Position numbers and translations under genes: made by a program. A stretch of DNA of 53,336 nucleotides, from NCBI GenBank assembly GCA_034180415.1, contig JAXFOK010000067.1, positions 1-53,336 on the forward strand, written 5' to 3'. Numbering within the stretch: the stretch's first letter is position 1; every line of letters begins with the position of its first letter. The notes beneath the pieces are model-generated. The model did no database searches. It had not been told where the DNA came from and saw nothing but the letters and a program-made list of their open reading frames with translations. The stretch comes from CAKMMH01 sp927798255. GTDB lineage: Bacteria > Bdellovibrionota_C > UBA2361 > CAKMMH01. Positions 1 through 8,613 of the stretch are shown here, piece by piece.

Positions 1-2125
1 CTTCGCCATTAACAATAGCTTTAATTGTTACTCCTGGTTTTTCTAATATTTCATCTTTAATTGTTATTCCTGTTTTTTTAAATTTTAATATGTCATTAAG
101 TTCTTTAAATAACGCTCCTGCCTTCTTACATTCAGGTTTTATTCCTTCTTCTCGTTTACCTAATGCTTTTATTATTGCATCTTGTAAAGGTAGTTCTATT
201 TCAAACCTTTTTTCACATGGTCTAAATCTTGCTATATCATCTAATTTTCCACTTACAAACGCATCTCTAAATTCCTCTGCAGTAAGTCCGTATTTAAGGT
301 ATTCTTGTGGTCCAAAACCTGTATCGTAACTTTCCTCTAAAAACTCCTTAGGAGCTTTACAAAATAACATCACGTCTTCTAGTGCTACTCTACTATCTTT
401 ATGGAAAATAAGAGGTTTAACATAATTATATAATGCTTTATTTGTACTGCGGATTCTTTTAAGGTATTCAACATAATCTTTCTTACTTACAAAATCATAT
501 AATTTCATAAAGTTTTTTAAGTTCTTCCATGATGAAAATACATTGCTAACATTATTTTCATATACTTTAAGAAGCTCATCAATTTCTGGTAACGTGCCTT
601 TTAGTTTTTCTGCTTTTTGAAAGATTTCTTCTATGTTAGCTTCACAAAGCGTAGTAGCTATACTATTTAAGTGACCGTAAGCGCTACCCTCATTATAAGT
701 ACCGTTATCATCTCTTACTTGTCTTAAAATATTATTAAAAAAATCATTTTTATCAATTTTTGATTTTTTAAACAACTTACATATTTTATTAAAATTATAA
801 AGTGCGTCATGAAGATTTACATTTCTTCCTGATAAATATATAAACATATTGTCTATACCAAATTCCTTAGCGCCTTCATCAAATGGTTTACTTATGTTAA
901 TTTCATCTTGCCATCTTTTATCATGTTTTTTTAATATTTTATATAATTGTTTTTTATCAATATAAAAATCAAAATTACCTCTTTCATTAAATTCCTTATA
1001 AATAGCATATAAACCGCATTTTTTAATTAGATTATTACTTATTATATTATCAGGAAAACTAAATTCATTTATATTATTATTAATTACATATGATAAAAAT
1101 TCACAATCATATTCAAATAAATCTTCAATACTTTTACAATTTAATTTTTGCATTAAAACTTTTATAATTTCTAATTTGTTAATTATTTCTTCCTCATTTA
1201 TTCCTTGCTCTTTCATAAATGATACAATTCTTTCAGCATCATCAGTCCAGTCGTTTCTTAAACATTTAACCAACCTATCCATACAGGCAGTAACTATTTT
1301 TTCCTTATAATTAACTTCAGAATTAAATAACTCAGTAATTTTTTCTTCAATAATACCTTGCTCTTTCATAAAAGATACAATTCTTTCAGTCTTATCAGTC
1401 CAGCCGTCGCTTAAACGTTTAACTAACCCATCCGTACAGGCAGTAACTACTTTTTCCTTATAATTAACTTCAGAATTAAATAACTCAGTAATTTTTTCTT
1501 CAATAATACCTAGCTCTTTCATAAAAAATACAATTCTTTCAGCATAATTAATCCAGCCGTAGCTTAACCATGTAACTAACCCATCCTTAAAGGCAGTAAC
1601 TACTTTTTCATTATAATTAACTTCAGAATTAAATAACTCAGTAATTTTTTCTTCAATAATACCTTGCTCTTTCATAAAAGATACAATTCTTTCAGTCTTA
1701 TCATCCCAGCCGTTGCTTAAACATTTAACTAACCTATCCACACAGGCAGTAACTACTTTTTCCTTATAATTAACTTCAGAATTAAATAACTCAGTAATTT
1801 TTTCTTCAATAATACCTTGCTCTTTCATAAAAGATACAATTTCTTCAGCATTAAACATCCTACCGTTGCTTAAACATTTAACTAACCCATCCTTACAGGC
1901 AGTAATTACTTCGTTAGAATTAATTACCAACTTTTTAATAAAATCATGTGCTTGTAGAATATTCTCTACTTCTTTAATATTACCAGCTTTTAATTGATTT
2001 GAAGTTTTCAATATGACATTTTGTATTGGTTCTGTTATTGAAATACTATTTTGTGATAATGGGGAAGCTATCCTTGTTCTATTAAGATCAAAACAGATGT
2101 TTTTATTACTTATATCTGTCTTCAT
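1..2125 (-). CDS. Large tandem-repeat protein of unknown function, 3' end outside window
   Basis: The minus strand is open without a stop from an ATG at 2125 to the left edge, giving 708 codons; I checked every codon. The N-terminal ~70 residues (start MKTDISNKNICFDLNRTR) lead into a 51-residue unit present in four full copies plus a half copy on each side. Each unit contains SFMKEQGIIEEKITELFNSE and LVKCLSNGW-like segments, looks amphipathic and helical, and resembles a solenoid. The remaining ~390 residues are non-repetitive and mixed in charge; I do not recognise the family. No signal peptide and no clear ribosome binding site are visible. Ankyrin- or LRR-like effectors are common in host-associated bacteria, but no such motif is visible, so that role is only a guess. 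Confidence 0.85.
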   Translation of the reverse strand, partial: MKTDISNKNICFDLNRTRIASPLSQNSISITEPIQNVILKTSNQLKAGNIKEVENILQAHDFIKKLVINSNEVITACKDGLVKCLSNGRMFNAEEIVSFMKEQGIIEEKITELFNSEVNYKEKVVTACVDRLVKCLSNGWDDKTERIVSFMKEQGIIEEKITELFNSEVNYNEKVVTAFKDGLVTWLSYGWINYAERIVFFMKELGIIEEKITELFNSEVNYKEKVVTACTDGLVKRLSDGWTDKTERIVSFMKEQGIIEEKITELFNSEVNYKEKIVTACMDRLVKCLRNDWTDDAERIVSFMKEQGINEEEIINKLEIIKVLMQKLNCKSIEDLFEYDCEFLSYVINNNINEFSFPDNIISNNLIKKCGLYAIYKEFNERGNFDFYIDKKQLYKILKKHDKRWQDEINISKPFDEGAKEFGIDNMFIYLSGRNVNLHDALYNFNKICKLFKKSKIDKNDFFNNILRQVRDDNGTYNEGSAYGHLNSIATTLCEANIEEIFQKAEKLKGTLPEIDELLKVYENNVSNVFSSWKNLKNFMKLYDFVSKKDYVEYLKRIRSTNKALYNYVKPLIFHKDSRVALEDVMLFCKAPKEFLEESYDTGFGPQEYLKYGLTAEEFRDAFVSGKLDDIARFRPCEKRFEIELPLQDAIIKALGKREEGIKPECKKAGALFKELNDILKFKKTGITIKDEILEKPGVTIKAIVNGE
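1180..1915 (-). repeat. 153-bp coding tandem repeat, four full units plus partial flanks
   Basis: The block read as GGT CAA GAG on the minus strand recurs at 1814, 1661, 1508, 1355 and (diverged) 1202, an exact 153-bp (51-codon) period. A ~50-base core is identical at DNA level between units, while the part coding for LVKxLSxGW varies. This pattern indicates recent duplication or homogenisation rather than old protein repeats. Confidence 0.92.
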
Positions 2126-2327
2126 AATAACCTAGTATTTTTTAAATATCCAATTAATAAACATTAACATATAACTATTCGGTACTATTCTTTTCTTTGC
2201 TTCTATAAATATTAATGTTTATTGGTTAATTTCTTTAAATTTTTAATATAGATCAGGGCGTTAGCATAATATTTTTATATTAAGCCTAAAAATTTAGAAA
2301 TGTAAAACATGTATTAGGAAACATTTA
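2126..2327. other. Intergenic region with 12-bp inverted repeat
   Basis: No gene is visible. AATAAACATTAA (2156-2167) and TTAATGTTTATT (2212-2223) form a perfect 12-bp inverted repeat spaced by 44 bases, lying 31-98 bases upstream of the tandem-repeat gene. It could be an operator or a cruciform; no clear promoter boxes are visible. Confidence 0.5.
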
Positions 2328-2368
2328 TCAGAAATCTTAAGCTTGATGCTAGCCATCAGATTTCTGAT
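2328..2368 (-). terminator. Hairpin downstream of flagellin gene
   Basis: ATCAGAAATCT (2328-2338) is exactly complementary to AGATTTCTGAT (2358-2368), giving an 11-bp stem six bases past the flagellin stop. The U-run on the minus strand is weak (AAATGTTT), so it may act as an mRNA-stabilising 3' hairpin as much as a terminator. Confidence 0.55.
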
Positions 2369-2374
2369 ACCAAG

Positions 2375-3235
2375 TTATTGAAGTAATTGTAAAGCAAGTT
2401 GAGGTTGTTGGTTAGCTTGAGCTAATATTGCAGTACCTGCTTGTTGTAATATGTTAGCAGATGCGAGGTTAGCAGCTTCTTCAGCAACATCTACATCACG
2501 AATTCGGCTTTCAGCAGCAAGGAAGTTTTCTCTTGCTACTTGTAAGTTTTGAATTGTAAGTTCAAGTCTTGATTCAGCAGAACCTAAGATACCTCTACCT
2601 CTTGTCACAGAATCAATTGCAACTTGAATTGCATCAAGAGCAAATCTTGCAGCAGATTGAGATGCTTCCTCAGTAGCACCTGAAATTGAGAATGTATGTT
2701 CTGATGAACCAGCAGGAGCTAATCCTAAATGTTGAAGTGTAGCGCCAACACCATTATACTCAATTCTTGACGATGACGAACCATCAAAACCAACTTGGAA
2801 TGTAACTGTAGCACCATTACTTAAAAGATTAAGTCCATTAAACTCTGTCGTATAAGCAATACGTTCAACTTCACTTAATAAAGCCGTAAACTCTAATTGC
2901 AATGCGGAACGCTGAGAATTACTATATACACCGTTTGCAGATTGTTCAGCAAGCTCACCTAGACGGCTTAATACGCTAGTTATTTGTCCTACGGCACCAT
3001 CTGTAATATTAATGATTGATATTGCATCATTAGCATTTCTTATACCAACAGATGCAACTTTTGAATCAGCTTTTAAGCTTTCAGCAATTGCTAAACCTGC
3101 AGCGTCATCACGAGCATGGTTAATTCTTAATCCAGATGAAAGTCTTTCATAAGAAGTTTGAAGTCGTCCGCTAGTAGAATTTAAATTCTTTTGAGCGGTA
3201 ACAGATGGCATGTTTGTTCTAATATTAAGTGTCAT
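2375..3235 (-). CDS. fliC: Flagellin (second copy)
   Basis: This is a filament subunit exported by the flagellar type III apparatus. The 286 residues consist almost entirely of the conserved terminal D0/D1 helices. The N-terminus has LNSTSGRLQTSYERLSSGLRI and DDAAGLAIAESL; the C-terminus has ESRIRDVDVAEEAANL and ends in LALQLLQ. The variable outer domain is only about 60 residues, a minimal flagellin. It lies 56 bases downstream of a paralogue with the same architecture and is probably co-transcribed with it. The two differ mostly in the middle and near the C-terminus. Confidence 0.95.
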   Translation of the reverse strand: MTLNIRTNMPSVTAQKNLNSTSGRLQTSYERLSSGLRINHARDDAAGLAIAESLKADSKVASVGIRNANDAISIINITDGAVGQITSVLSRLGELAEQSANGVYSNSQRSALQLEFTALLSEVERIAYTTEFNGLNLLSNGATVTFQVGFDGSSSSRIEYNGVGATLQHLGLAPAGSSEHTFSISGATEEASQSAARFALDAIQVAIDSVTRGRGILGSAESRLELTIQNLQVARENFLAAESRIRDVDVAEEAANLASANILQQAGTAILAQANQQPQLALQLLQ

Positions 3236-3291
3236 GTTTAAAAAATCCTTTTAAAACCTTTTTAAAGTATTCTTCCTTTAACAAAATTAAA

Positions 3292-4155
3292 TTATGAACC
3301 TAATAATTGTAATGCTAATTGTGGTTGAGCATTAGCTTGTGCTAACACTGCAGAACCTGCTTGTTGTAAGATATTTAATCTTGTAAGCTCTGCTGCTTCT
3401 GCTGCAACATCAACATCACGAATACGGCTTTCAGCTGCATTAAAGTTTTCTTTAGCAACTTGAAGGTTACTAATTGTTACTTCTAGTCTTGCTTCTGCAG
3501 CACCAAGAGTACCTCTATTTCTTGAGCAAGAAGCAATAGCCTCATTAATAACATCTAGAGCTATTCTTGAAGCAGATTGAGATTCTAAATCTGTTGTTGC
3601 GATAATTGATATTTTAACATCTGAAGTTCCAGCATTTGCTAAACCAAGTGATTCAAGAGTTGCAGCAACGCCATTATAACTTACTTGTGATGTAGAGCTT
3701 CCATCAAATCCTACCTGGAACACAACTTCACCACCACCACTAAGTAGTTGTAATTTATTAAACTCTGTTGTCACAGCAATTCTTTCAATTTCTGATGTAA
3801 GCGCTTGGAACTCATTAGCAAGAGCAGAACGCTGCATATTACTATATACGCCGTTTGCAGATTGTTGTGCTAACTCTGCAAGTCTACTTAATACATTACT
3901 TATTTGTCCAATTGCTTGGTCAGCGATAGAAATAATTGATATACCATCATTTGCGTTTCTTATACCAACAGAAGCAACTTTCGCATCAGCTTTTAAACTT
4001 TCTGCAATTGATAACCCCGCAGCGTCATCACGCGCGTGATTAATTCTTAATCCTGATGATAATCTTTCATAAGCAGAATTAATACTGCTAGTACTGCTAC
4101 CTAAATTTCTTTGTGCTGTTAACGATGCTACGTTTGTTCTAATATTTATTGTCAT
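3292..4155 (-). CDS. fliC: Flagellin (first copy)
   Basis: This 287-residue flagellin has a classic N-terminus (MTINIRTNVASLTAQRNL, YERLSSGLRINHARDDAAGL) and C-terminus (AESRIRDVDVAAEAAEL, ending in LALQLLGS). It is the promoter-proximal member of the flagellin pair. A sigma-54-type promoter sits about 110 bases upstream, leaving a leader in which CsrA, encoded nearby, could bind. That control is known for flagellin mRNA in other bacteria and is inferred here. The short central domain makes it a minimal flagellin. Confidence 0.95.
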   Translation of the reverse strand: MTINIRTNVASLTAQRNLGSSTSSINSAYERLSSGLRINHARDDAAGLSIAESLKADAKVASVGIRNANDGISIISIADQAIGQISNVLSRLAELAQQSANGVYSNMQRSALANEFQALTSEIERIAVTTEFNKLQLLSGGGEVVFQVGFDGSSTSQVSYNGVAATLESLGLANAGTSDVKISIIATTDLESQSASRIALDVINEAIASCSRNRGTLGAAEARLEVTISNLQVAKENFNAAESRIRDVDVAAEAAELTRLNILQQAGSAVLAQANAQPQLALQLLGS

Positions 4156-4263
4156 TTTGCCTATTCTCCATGGCTAAAAATTATTAAACTTAAATTAACT
4201 TCAAAAATTCCTTTTTTTTTAATTTTAGGAAATTTATTCCTAATATTTTTTTCAAAGATACTA

Positions 4264-4281
4264 TTGCAAGAGCTTTGCCAA
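4264..4281 (-). promoter_or_regulatory. Sigma-54-type promoter for flagellin genes
   Basis: The minus strand reads TTGGCAAAGCTCTTGCAA, with GG and GC separated by exactly 10 bases, matching the RpoN -24/-12 pattern (TGGCAC-N5-TTGCA). It lies between the transglycosylase stop and the flagellin start. Confidence 0.8.
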
Positions 4282-4302
4282 CTTTAAAAATTTTTTGAAT
4301 TT

Positions 4303-5304
4303 TTAAATATTTTTTGAAAACTCTTCTCGAGCTGCCATCACCTTCTTAACATAATTCTTTGTAATATCAGGTAAATACTCATACACATTTTCAAAAATTC
4401 TTGGATCTAACCCGGCTTTATAAGCTTTCTCTTGCGCACTAGCGACACGTCCCTTTCCAGCATTAAATGCAGCTACGGCAAATTTTTCAAGCGAATCCCC
4501 ATCAATTGCAGCACTTGTCGTAGCATTATTTCCTAATTTGTTTGTATCAGAAAATGTTTGATGAAGTTCTCTTAAATAATTAACTCCAAGTGATGTATTT
4601 TGCTTAACATCATAAGGAGTATATTTTTCGTAATTAGCAAAATTTGCCATAAGCTCTTTTCCTGTGCTATCTAAAAGCTGAAAAAGCCCTTTACTATAAT
4701 GACCATCTGTGCTTACTGCCATTGGGTTCATAGCAGATTCAACTTTTGCTACAGCAAGTGCTAACGCTGGATCAATTCCTTGCTTTTGTCCTTCATTTTT
4801 TATTATTTTTGAAATTATCTCTTTATCTATCTTATCTATATTGATTTTAAGGTTATCATTAAAAACATTATTACTATGTGTATAATTAGTAGGTGTCGCT
4901 GCCAAGTTATTGTCAGATTGGATTCTTTTTGCTGATACTATTGTTGGAGTTTTGACAGTAATATTTGTACCATTATTATTAAAATCTTCATATTTTGGAA
5001 AATTATAATCAAAATTATTTGATAAATCATCCATTTTTTCAAGCTTAAAATCTTCTAAATTTAAAGCAAACATATTTTTAAAATTTACTTCTTTTTCAAG
5101 GTAATTTAATTTTGATTTTGAAAAAGAGTTATCTGCAATGCCCCTTTCTTTCTCGGTATTTTTAGAGAAATTATCACTTGGTAATATATCTTCTAACGTT
5201 GCTGAAAATGAATTATTTTTAGAATCTTTTACTGTATTAGTATCAGAAAATGATCTAAAAATTTTTGTTATATCATTGTAGCTAGAATCGAAATTTACTC
5301 TCAT
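4303..5304 (-). CDS. Lytic transglycosylase (SLT family), probably flagellum-associated
   Basis: The 333-residue protein has a low-complexity Asn/Asp/Lys-rich N-terminal ~165 residues and a C-terminal SLT (goose-lysozyme-like) domain. The domain shows the catalytic-Glu context (DPALALAVAKVESAMNP), the GLFQLLDSTG motif and AVAAFNAGKGRV. Such enzymes cleave glycan strands to let envelope machines through peptidoglycan. No signal peptide is visible, so export could go through the flagellar apparatus, as proposed for FlgJ-type muramidases. The rod-binding FlgJ in this genome (41776-42135) lacks a muramidase domain, so this enzyme may supply that activity; this is inference. A sigma-54 site lies ~60 bases upstream. 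Confidence 0.85.
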   Translation of the reverse strand: MRVNFDSSYNDITKIFRSFSDTNTVKDSKNNSFSATLEDILPSDNFSKNTEKERGIADNSFSKSKLNYLEKEVNFKNMFALNLEDFKLEKMDDLSNNFDYNFPKYEDFNNNGTNITVKTPTIVSAKRIQSDNNLAATPTNYTHSNNVFNDNLKINIDKIDKEIISKIIKNEGQKQGIDPALALAVAKVESAMNPMAVSTDGHYSKGLFQLLDSTGKELMANFANYEKYTPYDVKQNTSLGVNYLRELHQTFSDTNKLGNNATTSAAIDGDSLEKFAVAAFNAGKGRVASAQEKAYKAGLDPRIFENVYEYLPDITKNYVKKVMAAREEFSKNI

Positions 5305-5361
5305 AATTATAAATTTTTAAATAAATTAAATAGTTAAATAATTTCCATATAGCTTAAATAA

Positions 5362-5378
5362 TGCATAAATGATGCCAA
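5362..5378 (-). promoter_or_regulatory. Sigma-54-type promoter for transglycosylase gene
   Basis: The minus strand reads TTGGCATCATTTATGCA, with GG-N10-GC spacing. It lies 58 bases upstream of the ATG at 5304, a typical distance. The -12 box ATGCA differs from TTGCA by one base. Confidence 0.65.
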
Positions 5379-5646
5379 ATTTTTAACTATTTTAAAGTTT
5401 TAATATTTTTTTAGTTACAATTTTTTGATAAGATATAGTCCTTGCCTTTGAAAATGTGCTTTGTTTAAATCCATTAAGGAAATTTTTAGTTACATATTCT
5501 TAGAATTAGTAAAATACTTAGTTGTTTTTTACTAATTAAGTTCGTGTTACTTTCTAAAGCAAGATATGAAAGTTGTACTCTTCTGATTTTGACTTAGTCA
5601 CGAGCAGAAGAAAAAGTATGGCACCTAGTAATAGGAGAATCCTTTA

Positions 5647-5982
5647 GTGTGCGACATTCACTTTGTCGAATGGCTGTCTGTTGTTAGCCAGAAAGACTGG
5701 AAAAAAGCAGGTATTTCAAGGAAAAAATACCTCGAATCTTATCCAGGTTTGCTGTTTTACAAACCAGGAAAACCGACTTTCAAATTGTATATGCGCTGTC
5801 CCATTGATGATGGCTTTGTTAATAGTTTGATTAAGGAGTATCAAGATTATTGTGACATTAAAAAGGGTAAGAAGAACTCAGTGATTATCAATGTCACGAT
5901 TCCTTATCCTGCAACAAGCTCGGCAAAGGACATCGCGATTGATTTCGCGAGCGCGTTCGTTGAGTTTCTTAAGCGAGCGTGA
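5647..5982 (+). CDS. Small hypothetical protein, GC-richer than surroundings
   Basis: The 111-residue protein starts at a GTG, supported by TAGGAGA at the right distance (about 5629-5635). Its sequence (MCDIHFVEWLSVVSQKDWKK..., ending FASAFVEFLKRA) has no motif I recognise, no membrane segment and no signal peptide. Codons such as GCG, CGC and CGA near the 3' end stand out against the AT-rich neighbours and suggest transfer or unusual selection. It stands alone on its strand and is followed by a strong terminator, so it looks like a self-contained cassette. The similarly GC-rich small genes at 9401 and 19218 may belong to the same class. Confidence 0.7.
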   Translation: MCDIHFVEWLSVVSQKDWKKAGISRKKYLESYPGLLFYKPGKPTFKLYMRCPIDDGFVNSLIKEYQDYCDIKKGKKNSVIINVTIPYPATSSAKDIAIDFASAFVEFLKRA

Positions 5983-6071
5983 GTTTATTGTCTCTAAGAA
6001 GCGGTAGAAAAAGGATCGCTTCAAAGAGTGTTTTTTCATTAACGGTTAAAAGGGCAAGAGTATACCCAGAG

Positions 6072-6106
6072 TTCCCGCTTCTTTTTTGGAAGTGGGAATT
6101 TTTTAT
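6072..6106 (+). terminator. Rho-independent terminator after small GC-rich gene
   Basis: TTCCCGCTTC (6072-6081) pairs with GAAGTGGGAA (6089-6098) with one G-U pair and is followed by a T6 run. A weaker upstream hairpin GAAGCG/CGCTTC lies just after the stop codon, at about 5999-6024. Confidence 0.85.
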
Positions 6107-6255
6107 TAACTAGTTTTCAAAAATTTTCAAAATCAAATCACTAGCATAGAAAAAAACGAGTACAAATTGATTCTATTTTACACACCTCATAAAGCTTTTT
6201 AGATATCAGATATGGTATCAGATGTTTGGCTTTATCACGTCCTAAAATAAGTATA

Positions 6256-6430
6256 CACTTTTAAGCGCGAGGGACATAGGCCGTTACGGAGACACATGAA
6301 TGTGTGGCTGGCCAAGTAGGCAAGCAGTTTTGCGCATGCAAAATTGCGCAGGATACTTGGTTGACGCAAATGCCCCCCAACCACACGCCACCCAGTTAGA
6401 GGTGGCCCAACTTGAAAAAGTAAGTGACAT
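6256..6430. ncRNA. Candidate structured RNA or palindromic element
   Basis: This GC-rich stretch contains no convincing ORF. It folds on paper into a long rod: GTGTGGCTGG (6302-6311) with CCAACCACAC (6377-6386), CCAAGTA (6312-6318) with TACTTGG (6354-6360), and GCAGTTTTGC (6324-6333) with GCAAAATTGC (6338-6347). A separate hairpin GCCACC/GGTGGC follows at 6387-6406, and a small ACACAT/ATGTGT hairpin lies just before the rod. A 6S-like RNA is possible by shape, but no family signature is recognisable. A related phrase (GACATAGG-YC-TTAC) recurs at 49042-49071, which favours a dispersed repeat. The strand is undetermined. Confidence 0.5.
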
Positions 6431-6474
6431 TTAGCAGATTATGCTATCAAGCACAGTCTTTAGGCTTCAGGAAG

Positions 6475-6519
6475 CTAGAAGCAGAAAGCTAATATCTGAC
6501 ACCAGCATTCTGCTTCTAG
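6475..6519. repeat. 12-bp perfect inverted repeat between convergent genes
   Basis: CTAGAAGCAGAA (6475-6486) and TTCTGCTTCTAG (6508-6519) are exact complements with a 21-base loop. It lies 3' of fliW and could end its transcript, but neither strand has a following T-run. Confidence 0.55.
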
Positions 6520-6606
6520 AGTTGCAAGTTTAACCGATTGCCTAATGCTAGAGAAAACAGATTGCAGATACCATCAACCAAATATTAAACACATTATATT
6601 AGGAAA

Positions 6607-7092
6607 TTACCCTTCAGTCTTTGAGTTTTCATTATTAGAATTTGGCTCATCATCATCTTTTATCCACAAAGGATGCCTTGTTGAATATTTTGGATCGTCA
6701 AAAATAACTTGCACGCCAGTTCTATTTCTTAAATTTACAAAAAGTGGAGCCTTTAAATTAGCAGTTGTTAAACTCAAATCTTTTCTAACAGTAACGATAA
6801 TTAAAATTGCATATTCATCATCTTCTTTAAAATCGCAAACAGGATCATTTAGAGGTGGCTTCAAAGAATACTCAACTCCAAATTCATAACCATCAATAAC
6901 AACAAAAGCAAGCGCAGGATCTTGTACACTGTGAAGCCATGAAAATGGTGCTTTATGTTCAAGCATTACAAATTCTGTATTTTTAGGAAAACCTATTAAT
7001 CCCGTAGGAAAATGAATTAAGCTATCTTTAGGGACTTTCAACTCACCAAATCTAGTGCTATTTATAACGATTTCTTCACTATTTTCATACAT
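6607..7092 (-). CDS. fliW: Flagellar assembly factor FliW
   Basis: FliW binds flagellin and antagonises CsrA, coupling flagellin translation to its secretion. The 161-residue protein has the family hallmarks TRFGELKVPKDSLIHFPTGLIGF near residue 12, PFSWLHSVQDPALAFVVID near residue 49, and LTTANLKAPLFVNLRNRTG near residue 108. The last ~25 residues are an acidic, Asn-rich tail. It starts 9 bases after the csrA stop, so the pair is one operon. Confidence 0.95.
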   Translation of the reverse strand: MYENSEEIVINSTRFGELKVPKDSLIHFPTGLIGFPKNTEFVMLEHKAPFSWLHSVQDPALAFVVIDGYEFGVEYSLKPPLNDPVCDFKEDDEYAILIIVTVRKDLSLTTANLKAPLFVNLRNRTGVQVIFDDPKYSTRHPLWIKDDDEPNSNNENSKTEG

Positions 7093-7101
7093 AAGAACCG
7101 C

Positions 7102-7401
7102 CTATTGTTTTTTAGGAGCGACAAGTTTACTTAATTTATTACTACTTGTTCCACTCTTACATTTGTTATCATGAATATATTGTTCTAACACATTTAAATT
7201 TTCATCATTTGTTAATGATGACTTAGCAGCAATCTTATTCTCTTCTAAAATTTGTAGATAAATTTCTTCTCTATAAATTTTAAAACTAGATGGCGCATCT
7301 ACACCAATCCTTGCTTGACTTCCTTTAGTGTCAAGAACTGTAATTTTTATATTATCGCCAATAAAAATACTTTCACCAGCTTTTCTTGTTAATATAAGCA
7401 T
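7102..7401 (-). CDS. csrA: Carbon storage regulator CsrA with C-terminal extension
   Basis: CsrA is an RNA-binding translational regulator that binds GGA motifs in mRNA leaders. The first ~60 residues are the canonical fold (MLILTRKAGESIFIGDNIKITVL, then APSSFKIYREEIYLQI). At 99 residues it is longer than the usual ~60-75; the Lys/Ser-rich extension from about residue 62 has no obvious motif. It is the first gene of the csrA-fliW pair and lies 1.8 kb from the transglycosylase and flagellin genes, its likely target region. Confidence 0.95.
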   Translation of the reverse strand: MLILTRKAGESIFIGDNIKITVLDTKGSQARIGVDAPSSFKIYREEIYLQILEENKIAAKSSLTNDENLNVLEQYIHDNKCKSGTSSNKLSKLVAPKKQ

Positions 7402-7550
7402 TTTGCCTTCCTTGGCTTAAAAAACATCTAAACAAAATAATATATTGGAATTATAAAGATTTTTTTATATTTCTTCAATAGAAAAAAATCAGGTTTCTAA
7501 TATTGTAAAGTAGATTTAAATTGAAAAAAATTTCTAGAAATCTTTTAACT

Positions 7551-8462
7551 TTAATAAATATTCTCTTCTTCATCAAACTGCTTTTTGGTACTTTCCATAA
7601 TGTTCTCAATATCATTTAAAACAGTCTCTTCTTTAAATCCTATCATAAGTGCAATATTTTTAATATTACCTGATAAATCAGGATACCCTTCTGGTGTTCC
7701 TAATTTTAATGTGTGAGATAAAATGTCTGCTAATTTTAAAATTAGTGTTTTTTCATTTTGTAAATTTATTTCTTTAAAAGTTTCAAGTGAATCAGCATAA
7801 TGTAAAACTATTTGACAAATTTCAGCAGAGAAATTCCATTTTTTAGAAACAAGCGCTCCTATAAGAGGATGAGTAAAACCAAAAACTTGACTTTCTGCGT
7901 GAGAGTAATCACAAGAAGTTTCTTTTATAATATTTAGTACATCTTTAAATTTATTTTTCGTTTCTTTAAAGTTTAAAATTACAAATTGACCAAGGGAATG
8001 GAGCATTCCAAAAAGAAACATCTCATCTTGATATGGTTTTCTTAAAAATTTTGAGATGTTTGTTGAGAACATTGCGGTTGCGATACTATGATCCCAAACA
8101 ATCCTCTGAATAGAATTTAAATCTGAATTCATTTGTCTGATAGTAGCAGCAACGACTATTCCCTTTAATGCTTTAAAACCTATTAGCATTACAGCTTGAT
8201 TAATTGTAGAGATTTCTCGCTGCCTTGAAAAGAGTGCAGAGTTTGCAATCTTTAAAATCTTAGTAGTTAGTGCGGTATCTTTTTTTAATAATTCACATAA
8301 TTGAATTGCAGTAGTATTTGGATCACCTAAAGATGTAATAACCTTTGATGCGACATGTGGCATTGGAGGTAAATCATCAACCCAAGCTAAGATTTCTCTC
8401 CAATCAACCGTAATTTCTTTTTCAGTCTTAAATTCTTCTTTATTAAAATTTGTATCAGGCAT
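7551..8462 (-). CDS. HDOD domain signalling protein
   Basis: The protein has an HDOD domain, a catalytically dead HD-like fold used as a signalling scaffold. It spans about residues 20-220 and shows LPPMPHVASKVITSLGDPNT, ALTTKILKIANSALFS and INQAVMLIGFKALKGIVVAA. I chose the ATG at 8462 (303 residues) because AGGAG precedes it; an in-frame ATG at 8501 would overlap the predicted promoter. HDOD proteins often accompany motility and chemotaxis genes, consistent with adjacent csrA-fliW. A sigma-28-like promoter lies at 8489-8515, divergent from the one for the STAS gene. Confidence 0.85.
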   Translation of the reverse strand: MPDTNFNKEEFKTEKEITVDWREILAWVDDLPPMPHVASKVITSLGDPNTTAIQLCELLKKDTALTTKILKIANSALFSRQREISTINQAVMLIGFKALKGIVVAATIRQMNSDLNSIQRIVWDHSIATAMFSTNISKFLRKPYQDEMFLFGMLHSLGQFVILNFKETKNKFKDVLNIIKETSCDYSHAESQVFGFTHPLIGALVSKKWNFSAEICQIVLHYADSLETFKEINLQNEKTLILKLADILSHTLKLGTPEGYPDLSGNIKNIALMIGFKEETVLNDIENIMESTKKQFDEEENIY

Positions 8463-8488
8463 AACTTTTAGGCTCCTATGTGCAGTAT

Positions 8489-8515
8489 ATATCGGTAACA
8501 AGTGAAAAAACTAGA
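8489..8515 (-). promoter_or_regulatory. Sigma-28-like promoter for HDOD gene
   Basis: The minus strand reads TCTAGTTT, then 11 bases, then ACCGATAT. This resembles TAAAGTTT-N11-GCCGATAA, the FliA consensus. The expected start of transcription is ~20 bases before the ATG at 8462. Confidence 0.55.
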
Positions 8516-8577
8516 TATTTTGAACATATTTTATTTAAAATATTTATTAGAGATTTTTCAATGAATTATAAAAATTC

Positions 8578-8606
8578 TCAAGTTTTAGATTATTATTATC
8601 CGATAT
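8578..8606 (+). promoter_or_regulatory. Sigma-28-like promoter for STAS gene, near-leaderless
   Basis: TCAAGTTT (8578-8585), 13 bases, then TCCGATAT (8599-8606). The -10 box ends 7 bases before the ATG at 8614, so transcription would begin at or next to the start codon. No Shine-Dalgarno sequence is present, consistent with a leaderless message. Confidence 0.6.
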
Positions 8607-8613
8607 AAAAATC

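Noticed and set aside
90..329. 79-residue plus-strand ORF in the first 330 bases
   Set aside because: It lies inside the long minus-strand frame of the tandem-repeat protein and has no start signal.
1180..1915. Regularly spaced repeats suggesting a CRISPR array
   Set aside because: Units are 153 bp, directly adjacent, in one open reading frame, and keep a 51-codon period; there are no short repeat/spacer pairs and no cas genes.
6256..6430. tmRNA, RNase P RNA or SRP RNA
   Set aside because: None of their conserved core sequences is present; only the rod-like shape recalls 6S RNA.
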